Source: an uncultured Bdellovibrio sp.
GTDB taxonomy: Bacteria; Bdellovibrionota; Bdellovibrionia; Bdellovibrionales; Bdellovibrionaceae
DNA length: 12,254 bases
Assembly: GCA_937871355.1 (NCBI GenBank)
Contig: CALMPX010000433.1
Coordinates: 1-12,254, forward strand
Direction: 5' to 3'
This document shows, piece by piece, positions 6,628-12,254 of this stretch. Position 1 is the first letter of the stretch, and each line of letters starts with the position of its first letter. A model generated the notes under the pieces. It had not been told where the DNA came from. It searched no databases and saw only the letters and a list, made by a program, of their open reading frames with translations. The translations under genes and the position numbers were made by a program.

Positions 6628-8418
6628 ATGATGCATGAAAAAGTTCGCGTAAGACTTTCAGAGTTGATTGTTTTAGCCTTTAAAAAAATCGATATAACTG
6701 TCGACGCGCAAGCGGTTTATAAGACTTTAGTAGAACCACCTAACATAGAATTAGCTCACTTGGCTTTTGGTTGTTTTATCGTTTCTAAAGAATTAAAAAA
6801 ATCTCCAGCAGTTGTTTCAACTGAACTTTGTCAATCGATCACAGCGAATTTTAATTTATCAGATTACGGTGTGCAATCAGTCGTAGCGGCTGGTCCTTAT
6901 CTTAATTTTAAGTTATCGTCTGAATTCTTATTTCAAAACGTGGTCTCTGATATTTTAGACCACAGTTATTTTAAGCGAGAATTGGTCGAACCTGACCTTG
7001 TTCAAAAAACGATGATAGAATATTCTCAACCAAACACACATAAAGAATTGCACGTAGGGCACATGAGAAATCTTTGTCTCGGGGATTCACTTATTCGCCT
7101 GATGCGACGTGCTTATGGACAAGAAAAAATAATCAGTACCACTTTTCCCGGTGACGTGGGAACGCATGTGGCGAAATGTTTGTGGTATATTAAAAATCAT
7201 ATCTCTGAATATGAATTTAAGCAACGCTCTGAGGCTGAAGACCGCGGTGAGTGGCTCGGCCAAATGTATTCCGCGGGAAATTTAAAATTAGAAGACGAAG
7301 CTTCTATTCCAGAACAGTTTGAACAAAATAAAAAAGAACTCACGGCTATTTTAAAACAATTAGAAATGCAATCGGGTGAATTTTTTGATCTTTGGAAAGA
7401 AACTCGCCAGTGGTCCGTGGATTTGATGAATAAAGTTTATCAATGGGCCGATGTTTCATTTGATCGGTGGTATTGGGAATCTGAAGTGGATGCCGCTTCG
7501 GTTGAAACAGTTAAAAAGTATTACGTTGAAGGTAAACTTCAAAAATCCGAAGGCGCCATCGGTTTAGATTTTTCTGAATCAAATTTAGGTTTTTGTCTTT
7601 TATTAAAATCAGACGGAACAGGGCTGTACGCCACTAAAGATTTAGAATTAGCTCGTCGTAAATTTGAGGAATTTCAAATTCAAAAATCGATCTATGTGGT
7701 CGATCAACGTCAAGCTTTGCACTTTAAACAGGTTTTTAAAACTTTAGAACATTTAGGGTTCGAACAAGCCAAGGATTGTTTTCATTTACAGTACAACTTT
7801 GTGGAGCTTCCAGACGGAGCGATGAGTTCTCGCAAGGGAAACATTGTTCCTTTGATGCATTTAGTATCAAGCATGCAAGAGCACGTTAAACTTGAATATC
7901 TTAGTCGCTATGAAAAAGAATGGTCCGAGGTTGAAATTGAAAATGTGGCTGACGTTGTCGCTAAGGGTGCGATCAAGTACGGTATGCTCAAGCAAGATAC
8001 GAATAAAAAAATCGTTTTTGATATGGCGGAATGGCTTAAATTAGACGGTGAGTCCGGTCCATTTATTCAGTATTCTTACGCTCGTATCAATTCTTTACTT
8101 AAAAAGTTTTCTTATGATCATTCGCAACAAATTAATGGCAGCTTGTTGAGTCACGTCGCAGAAATTCAGATGATGCAGCATTTGATGAATTTTAATTCTC
8201 AGATTCTTTTATCTGCCGAAGGTTACAAGCCGGCTTCAATGTGTTCCTATTTATATGATACGGCAAAAAAGTTTAACACTTTTTACCATGAATGTTCGAT
8301 CGGTCATGCTGAAAACGAAGAGCTCAAAAAAGCTCGTTTAAGTCTAGCTTACGCCACAGGTTTGATTCTCAAAGAAGGCCTATCGTTATTAGGAATTCCT
8401 GTTCCAGAAAGAATGTAA
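6628..8418 (+). CDS. argS: Arginyl-tRNA synthetase
   Basis: This class I synthetase charges tRNA-Arg with arginine in the cytoplasm. The 596 residues are within the family range. The N-terminal about 110 residues correspond to the additional tRNA-binding domain. The ATP-binding HIGH motif appears as HVGH at 142-145, within SQPNTHKELHVGHMRN. The KMSKS equivalent is MSSRKGN at 399-405. The C-terminal helical anticodon-binding domain starts near 470 with GESGPFIQYSYARIN and ends with the typical GIPVPERM. Two adjacent ATGs (6628 and 6631) could both be used; a GAGAG at 6617-6621 is 6 or 9 nt away. The stretch before HVGH reads NTHKE where many ArgRS have N-x-A-K, a small lineage difference. The stop overlaps the sfsA start by one base. 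Confidence 0.95.
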   Translation: MMHEKVRVRLSELIVLAFKKIDITVDAQAVYKTLVEPPNIELAHLAFGCFIVSKELKKSPAVVSTELCQSITANFNLSDYGVQSVVAAGPYLNFKLSSEFLFQNVVSDILDHSYFKRELVEPDLVQKTMIEYSQPNTHKELHVGHMRNLCLGDSLIRLMRRAYGQEKIISTTFPGDVGTHVAKCLWYIKNHISEYEFKQRSEAEDRGEWLGQMYSAGNLKLEDEASIPEQFEQNKKELTAILKQLEMQSGEFFDLWKETRQWSVDLMNKVYQWADVSFDRWYWESEVDAASVETVKKYYVEGKLQKSEGAIGLDFSESNLGFCLLLKSDGTGLYATKDLELARRKFEEFQIQKSIYVVDQRQALHFKQVFKTLEHLGFEQAKDCFHLQYNFVELPDGAMSSRKGNIVPLMHLVSSMQEHVKLEYLSRYEKEWSEVEIENVADVVAKGAIKYGMLKQDTNKKIVFDMAEWLKLDGESGPFIQYSYARINSLLKKFSYDHSQQINGSLLSHVAEIQMMQHLMNFNSQILLSAEGYKPASMCSYLYDTAKKFNTFYHECSIGHAENEELKKARLSLAYATGLILKEGLSLLGIPVPERM

Positions 8419-9197
8419 TGAAGTTTGCAAAAAAATTACATGAAGGTATCTTGTTGTCTCGGTATAAAAGATTTTTTGCTGATATCGAATATAAAGGTGA
8501 AAAAATAACAATTCACGTGCCGAACACCGGAAGTTTAAAGTCCGTTATAGATAAAGGCTCTCAAAAACCACAAAAAGTTTGGTTTAGTCTTCACGGAGAT
8601 CCTGAAAAGAAATTAAAAGGAACATTAGAAGCCGTTCAAGCGGTGAATGGATCTTGGGTAGGCGTAAACACATCAAATCCCAATCGTATCGTGACCGAAG
8701 CGATTGAAACAGCTCTTCAAAACGGAACAACTTTTCTGCCTCAATGGAAAGGTTATGGTTTCTATAAGTCTGAATATAAAATCAGCCCAGAAACACGTTT
8801 GGACGGGGCTTTTTTTGCAAACGAAGACGATTTTAAAAAAGTAAAAGAAAATCCCAAAGCTCAAGTCAAAATTCATTTTATCGAAATTAAAAATACCACT
8901 TACTTGCCGGAAGATCAAAAAAAGTCCGTCGTGCAGTTCCCAGATGGAGTCAGTGAAAGGGCTCAAAAGCATCTCATTGAGATGATGGGTTTAATGAAGC
9001 AAGGTCATAAGTGTGAAGTCATCTTTACTGTTCAACGTTCTGATGCAACTGCATTTTCGCCTTGTAAAGAGATGGATCCAGAATACTCCAAGTTGTTTTA
9101 TAAAGCCGTCGATGCGGGATTGATCGTATCTCCCTTAGTGGTTGATTTTGATCGGGAACAAATTTGTCTCACCAATAAATTATTAAAGATTATTTAA
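8418..9197 (+). CDS. sfsA: SfsA family protein (sugar fermentation stimulation protein A)
   Basis: The 259-residue product resembles E. coli SfsA along its length. Shared blocks are RYKRFFADIEY near 15-25, HVPNTGS at 33-39, VNTSNPNR at 83-90, RLDG at 127-130, FIEIKN at 154-159 and FPDGVSERAQKHL at 174-186. The family has an OB-like N-terminal part and a C-terminal part related to restriction-endonuclease folds. Asp129 with Glu156 and Lys158 fits that D...ExK arrangement. SfsA was first described as a DNA-binding factor linked to maltose metabolism in E. coli, but its role outside enterobacteria is unclear, and nuclease action here is an inference. It has two small insertions relative to the E. 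coli protein, around 50-70 and 133-150. Its ATG overlaps the argS stop (TAATG), so the genes are surely co-transcribed. Confidence 0.92.
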   Translation: MKFAKKLHEGILLSRYKRFFADIEYKGEKITIHVPNTGSLKSVIDKGSQKPQKVWFSLHGDPEKKLKGTLEAVQAVNGSWVGVNTSNPNRIVTEAIETALQNGTTFLPQWKGYGFYKSEYKISPETRLDGAFFANEDDFKKVKENPKAQVKIHFIEIKNTTYLPEDQKKSVVQFPDGVSERAQKHLIEMMGLMKQGHKCEVIFTVQRSDATAFSPCKEMDPEYSKLFYKAVDAGLIVSPLVVDFDREQICLTNKLLKII

Positions 9198-9878
9198 ATG
9201 AAAACAATCAAACTGGCTTTTATTGTCGTCATTTTGCTTTGTATGAGCGCGATTATTATTTCTATTTACAAAGTCGCTATTACAAAAACTGCTTATCAAG
9301 ATGTTCCTCATCAATTAAAGTATCAGTCTTCCGTTCAGTTATTAACTTCTGCAGATAGTTCTGCAGTTTCTGATCAAGCGAACAAATCAATGCCATTCAC
9401 CGATGAAGAGTTTTCGAACTGGATGACTCAAGAGTCAAAACAACTTGAAGGACGCATTCTTGATGAGAAGCAGGTGCAAGCTGACGTACGATCGAAAGCA
9501 CTCCGGATAACCGAGTCTCAATTGAAAGATTTAAAATCAGTCGTCGAAAATAGTGATGAAGCCATTAATAAAAGAATTTTTTCAAATTATGTTTTAACAA
9601 ATTCTTTTACAACATTAACAGATCAAATTTTGAATGAGCTGGTCAATCAAAACACAGACAGTTTTAAGCAAATCAAAGAACCCCATTCTGTTAGCGAAGT
9701 AAAGCGATCTCAAGAGTATGCTTTAAGGTTTATGCAAATTGATGAGGTGGTTCAAAGACTTCTACAAAAGGGTGATGACCCATTAACGTTCCTAATTGAT
9801 CTTAGTAGGAAAAGTAATGACAGCCAGATAAGGTCATACGCAATGCAGAAAATTAAAGATATTACCGGTCAAAAATAA
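9198..9878 (+). CDS. Membrane-anchored helical protein of unknown function
   Basis: The 226-residue product is not one I recognise. It begins with MKTIK and a hydrophobic segment at about 6-24 that lacks a clear cleavage site, so it is probably a signal anchor with the rest in the periplasm. Residues about 30-70 are polar. From about 75 to the end the sequence looks all-helical. The last 35 residues (DPLTFLIDLSRKSNDSQIRSYAMQ...) resemble a HEAT-like helical repeat, a weak impression. The only cysteine is in the membrane segment. The ATG follows the sfsA stop with no gap, so it belongs to the argS-sfsA transcript. An AAAGAT 7 nt upstream is a weak ribosome site. No terminator follows it, so transcription may run on into the metalloprotease-like gene at 9945. 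Confidence 0.75.
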   Translation: MKTIKLAFIVVILLCMSAIIISIYKVAITKTAYQDVPHQLKYQSSVQLLTSADSSAVSDQANKSMPFTDEEFSNWMTQESKQLEGRILDEKQVQADVRSKALRITESQLKDLKSVVENSDEAINKRIFSNYVLTNSFTTLTDQILNELVNQNTDSFKQIKEPHSVSEVKRSQEYALRFMQIDEVVQRLLQKGDDPLTFLIDLSRKSNDSQIRSYAMQKIKDITGQK

Positions 9879-9893
9879 GTAAGTAGTTGTTTC

Positions 9894-9927
9894 CTCTTTA
9901 AGAGAGTGGTCGAATTTTCAGATTCGA
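9894..9927 (+). promoter_or_regulatory. Pair of small inverted repeats in the leader of the 9945 gene
   Basis: CTCTT-T-AAGAG (9894-9904) and TCGAAT-N6-ATTCGA (9910-9927) stand side by side between the two genes. An alternative pairing, TCAG (9918-9921) with CTGA (9931-9934), would reach the ribosome site. No T-run follows, so they are not terminators. A role in controlling translation is possible but unproven. Confidence 0.3.
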
Positions 9928-9932
9928 TACCT

Positions 9933-9940
9933 GAGGGGGG
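9933..9940 (+). promoter_or_regulatory. Strong ribosome binding site deciding the GTG start at 9945
   Basis: GAGGGGGG lies 4 nt before GTG 9945. That start places a signal peptide (TIKRIILVITLM...) at the very N-terminus. The longer frame opening at GTG 9906 would put 13 polar residues ahead of it and has no such site. Confidence 0.8.
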
Positions 9941-9944
9941 ACTC

Positions 9945-11315
9945 GTGACAATAAAAAGAATTATTCTCGTTATCACTTTAATGACCACTTTGCTTTTAGC
10001 TTTTGAGACTCAAGCGCAAACCAGCCCGAACTGTATTTCACAAGTAGATCTCAAAGATATTGCCAGCCACTTTTCTCAATTTTCTAAATATACCGGTAAA
10101 GAATTTTGCTCTGATGGTTCTCCGGACTTTCAATTGTTATCTTCGCTCATGTTCATGAGAAGTACCGCTTTTGATATCAATATGACAAAAAGCCCAGATG
10201 ATTTTTTCTCAGGAAGATTTTCTCAAGACTGGTTTGGCTATTTCACCGGTCGTATAACTAAAATTAAAATGGAAACTTCTTGTCCTAAGGGGGCTTTGGC
10301 CTATGTTCAATCTTTTATGGGTTTTTCAGATCACGTGATGCACGTTTGCCCGATTGGATTGTTACCCTCGTTTTCGACGTTAGATTTATCGAGCACTTTT
10401 ATGCATGAAGCTCGTCATATCGACGGTTTTGCGCACATCACTTGTTCGAAAGGTCCACGCACCGGTATTCAAGGAGCTTGTGACAACGTGATCGCGGATG
10501 GCGGATCTTATGCCGTTACCGTTGAAACTTATGCTCAGTTAGCTAAATACGCGACGGCTTTGCACCCAGCATTAAAAGCCTACGCGCGGGCCTCGGCGGC
10601 TGTTTATGGACAAGAAGCGTTTGAGACGCCAATTTCAGTTCAAAGTAAAAATGAATTAGTATTAATGACGGATGGATTACAATTTTTATCTTTAGATCCA
10701 ATGACTTTAACGACACAAAATTTAGGAAACAGTCCATCAGCTGGAAAAATTGTTAAGCGCGCCGCACATATGATTCTCATTCCAGAGGATAAAACTTTGC
10801 CAGGTCAATATGTCTTCTTGAAAAATCAAGGAAATGTCTCTCAGTCGGCCAGTGATCTCATTACAGAATACAATGCGCAATCGCCTTCAGATAAAGCAAA
10901 CTTAGTAGATTTGCATATCGGAGCTCAGTGGACGGCGCGCATTTATAAAAACAGCGTACGTTTTGTTTGCGATCCGACATCTTCATCTGCAAAAGATATT
11001 TCATTACCGGCTGGAATGGCGGCCGCTAATTTGTTGTATATGAATGGTTACGATCGCGCCAGTTTTTCAACTTTATTAGCAATGGATAATGGTGATATTT
11101 ATGAAATGGGTTGTGCCAATCGTGCTGGATACGTCAAAGTTTCAAATATTAAATTTGACCAAAAATATAAACGTATCTACAAGATCGATGATAAAACTTT
11201 TGGTTTAAATTTCGCAGGTGAATTGTTCTCGATCGAAAACGGAAAATCGACTTTACTGAATTTACCTGGACGAATCATCGAGATAGCTCCGAATCAAATT
11301 TATAGTTTCATGTAG
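9945..11315 (+). CDS. Secreted metzincin-motif protein with beta-propeller-like C-terminal half
   Basis: With GTG 9945 as start the product has 456 residues. A Sec signal peptide (KR, then a hydrophobic core) probably ends after TQA at about residue 24, so the protein is periplasmic or secreted. Residues 154-164 read HEARHIDGFAH, which fits HExxHxxGxxH, the zinc site of metzincin peptidases (His154, His158, His164; Glu155 catalytic). I see no clear Met-turn soon after it. Glu194 in VETYAQ could instead be a third ligand of gluzincin type. Eight cysteines remain after cleavage, several around the motif, which suggests disulfides. From about 235 on, short strand-like units such as NELVLMTDG, TLLAMDNGDIYEMG and FGLNFAGELFSIENG resemble propeller blades. 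Peptidase function is inferred from the motif. A DsbA-like lipoprotein gene faces it across a shared terminator. Confidence 0.75.
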   Translation: MTIKRIILVITLMTTLLLAFETQAQTSPNCISQVDLKDIASHFSQFSKYTGKEFCSDGSPDFQLLSSLMFMRSTAFDINMTKSPDDFFSGRFSQDWFGYFTGRITKIKMETSCPKGALAYVQSFMGFSDHVMHVCPIGLLPSFSTLDLSSTFMHEARHIDGFAHITCSKGPRTGIQGACDNVIADGGSYAVTVETYAQLAKYATALHPALKAYARASAAVYGQEAFETPISVQSKNELVLMTDGLQFLSLDPMTLTTQNLGNSPSAGKIVKRAAHMILIPEDKTLPGQYVFLKNQGNVSQSASDLITEYNAQSPSDKANLVDLHIGAQWTARIYKNSVRFVCDPTSSSAKDISLPAGMAAANLLYMNGYDRASFSTLLAMDNGDIYEMGCANRAGYVKVSNIKFDQKYKRIYKIDDKTFGLNFAGELFSIENGKSTLLNLPGRIIEIAPNQIYSFM

Positions 11316-11340
11316 ATTTCGAATTGATATAAAACAGAAT

Positions 11341-11375
11341 AAAAAAAGGCTATCTGTTTCCAGATAGCCTTTTTT
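11341..11375. terminator. Bidirectional intrinsic terminator
   Basis: GGCTATCTG (11348-11356) and CAGATAGCC (11361-11369) form a perfect 9-bp stem with a TTTC loop. Seven A's precede it and six T's follow it, so each strand shows a stem and a U-run. It lies between two convergent genes (stops at 11315 and 11396) and should end both. Confidence 0.93.
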
Positions 11376-11395
11376 ATTTAACATTTAAATTAAAA

Positions 11396-12181
11396 CTATT
11401 TTTTCTCAGATAACTGACGATCGATAATTTCTTTGAAAGAAGCTGCAGGGTAAGCACCTTTTAAAGAAACACCATTGATAATGAATCCAGGAGTTCCAGA
11501 AAAATTAAATTTCTTAGCTTCTTCCATGTCAGCTTCGATACGTTTAGTAATTTTTTCATCTTTTAAAGAGGCTTCAATTTTTTTCAAATCAGCACCAACT
11601 TTTTTAGCGGCTTCTTTGAAGTATCCTTCGCCTTTGTCTTTTAACTGACTTTGATTTTCGAAGACCAAGTTATGAAACTTTTCAGCTTTGGCGTGATCTT
11701 GTTGCGCGATGGCTTCAAAGTAACGAGCTGCAGGCATAGCTAGTGGATGGAAATCTAAAGGTAAATGTTTGAAAATAACACGTACTTTGTCGCCGTACTC
11801 TTTTCTGACTTGTTCTACAGTCGCGAATCCACGTGAGCAGTAAGGACATTGGAAATCAGAAAATTCAACAATCGTGATCGGCGCTGATTTGTTTCCGAAA
11901 ATAACACGAGTTTCATCGATGGCTGGCTTAAGTGGATTCTTGAATTCTTCTTCGCGTTGTTTTTTTTCTTCGTCTTGAGCTTTTTCACCAGCCACTTTTT
12001 GTGCGTCTTGCTGAGCTTTCATAACAACTTCAATAAATTTGTCTGGAGCTTTTTCAATCGCAACGAATACGATTGAAGGATCTTTTTCGATCGCTTCTTT
12101 TAATTGTTTAGCATTTGGCGCACATGATGAAAATAAAAATGCAGCTAGCGCGAATTTGAGAACGTTGATCTGTTGTTTCAA
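11396..12181 (-). CDS. DsbA-like thioredoxin-fold lipoprotein
   Basis: The 261-residue product starts with a lipoprotein-type signal (KFALAAFLFSSC), so Cys20 is probably lipidated and the protein anchored to a membrane facing the periplasm. Phe at -3 of the lipobox is less common than Leu. Residues 25-85 are a charged, Lys/Glu-rich helical stalk. The DsbA-type thioredoxin domain runs from about 90 to the end, with the redox pair Cys112 and Cys115 in DFQCPYCSRG and the cis-proline Pro231 in SGTPGFIING. Such proteins oxidise or isomerise disulfides in exported proteins. The CPYC centre alone does not say which. The start is TTG at 12181 with GGAGG 6 nt upstream; no nearby ATG fits the signal. 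It converges on the metzincin-motif gene and shares its terminator. Confidence 0.9.
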   Translation of the reverse strand: MKQQINVLKFALAAFLFSSCAPNAKQLKEAIEKDPSIVFVAIEKAPDKFIEVVMKAQQDAQKVAGEKAQDEEKKQREEEFKNPLKPAIDETRVIFGNKSAPITIVEFSDFQCPYCSRGFATVEQVRKEYGDKVRVIFKHLPLDFHPLAMPAARYFEAIAQQDHAKAEKFHNLVFENQSQLKDKGEGYFKEAAKKVGADLKKIEASLKDEKITKRIEADMEEAKKFNFSGTPGFIINGVSLKGAYPAASFKEIIDRQLSEKK

Positions 12182-12187
12182 GTGAGG

Positions 12188-12192
12188 CCTCC
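12188..12192 (-). promoter_or_regulatory. Ribosome binding site for the TTG start of the DsbA-like gene
   Basis: A full GGAGG on the - strand is 6 nt before TTG 12181. This consensus-quality site is the main evidence that the rare TTG codon is the true start. Confidence 0.85.
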
Positions 12193-12200
12193 GTGTTGGT

Positions 12201-12227
12201 TTAAACGTATGTATATAACGTGTTTAA
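12201..12227 (-). promoter_or_regulatory. Possible promoter -10 with flanking inverted repeat, DsbA-like gene
   Basis: A TATATA at 12217-12212 is a good -10 candidate, giving a leader of roughly 25 nt. It is flanked by TTAAAC (12201-12206) and GTTTAA (12222-12227), which form an inverted repeat around it. No clear -35 is seen at the right distance: a GTGACA on the - strand lies 22 bp upstream, too far for a standard promoter. Confidence 0.35.
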
Positions 12228-12254
12228 GAATGAACAGTCTGTCACGAGACTTCA

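Noticed and set aside
8673..8972. 99-codon open frame antisense to sfsA
   Set aside because: It is a shadow of a clearly conserved gene, has no ribosome site, and gives a composition unlike a real protein.
9901..9936. tRNA-like fragments (GAGTGGTCGAA like a D-arm, TTCGATACC like a T-loop)
   Set aside because: The two pieces are only a few bases apart, with no room for an anticodon arm or acceptor stem. It is too short for a tRNA and is best read as small inverted repeats in a leader.
9906..9944. Longer N-terminus of the metzincin-motif gene from GTG 9906
   Set aside because: It would place 13 polar residues before the signal peptide and lacks a ribosome site. GTG 9945 has GAGGGGGG directly upstream.
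1..12254. CRISPR arrays, insertion sequences, toxin-antitoxin pairs, phage or defence genes
   Set aside because: I looked for short regularly spaced repeats, transposase motifs, terminal inverted repeats and small paired genes and found none.

Overview
The window looks like chromosomal DNA from a Gram-negative bacterium of the Bdellovibrio type (Bdellovibrionota). This is inferred, not proven. The grounds are moderately low G+C by eye, TTG and GTG starts with good Shine-Dalgarno sequences, very tight gene packing, exported zinc-metalloprotease-like proteins, a DsbA-like lipoprotein, an outer-membrane barrel protein, and a lipoate/2-oxoacid dehydrogenase operon of ordinary bacterial type. There are no insertion sequences, integrases, tRNAs, rRNAs or CRISPR arrays.

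Layout. (1) At 2-928 (+) is the 3' part of a gene for an HEFFH zinc-metallopeptidase-like protein, cut by the window edge. Its probable intrinsic terminator lies inside the 3' coding end of the convergent gene lipB. (2) At 6365-931 (-) five genes overlap end to end: lipA, the two-lipoyl-domain E2 gene (pdhC type), lpd, an outer-membrane beta-barrel gene, and lipB. The junctions are a 16-nt overlap, two TAATG overlaps of 1 nt, and one TTGA overlap of 4 nt. LipB transfers octanoate to lipoyl domains, LipA inserts the sulfurs, E2 carries the lipoyl group, and Lpd reoxidises it. The unit therefore makes and uses lipoate, but it contains no E1 dehydrogenase. (3) At 6366-6627 is a 262-bp divergent intergenic region. 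It holds a good promoter for argS with a 15-bp palindrome between -35 and -10. (4) At 6628-9878 (+) are argS, sfsA and a membrane-anchored protein of unknown function, joined by a 1-nt overlap and a zero gap. (5) At 9945-11315 (+) is a secreted, cysteine-containing protein with the metzincin-type zinc motif HEARHIDGFAH and a C-terminal half that resembles beta-propeller repeats. (6) A strong bidirectional terminator at 11341-11375 separates it from a convergent DsbA-like thioredoxin-fold lipoprotein gene (12181-11396), which starts with TTG behind a GGAGG.

Most of the window is housekeeping. The parts worth a second look are the metzincin-like exported protein beside a thiol oxidoreductase, the barrel gene lodged in the lipoate operon, the palindrome in the argS promoter, and the terminator placed inside lipB. 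I see no defence island or obviously new multi-gene system.
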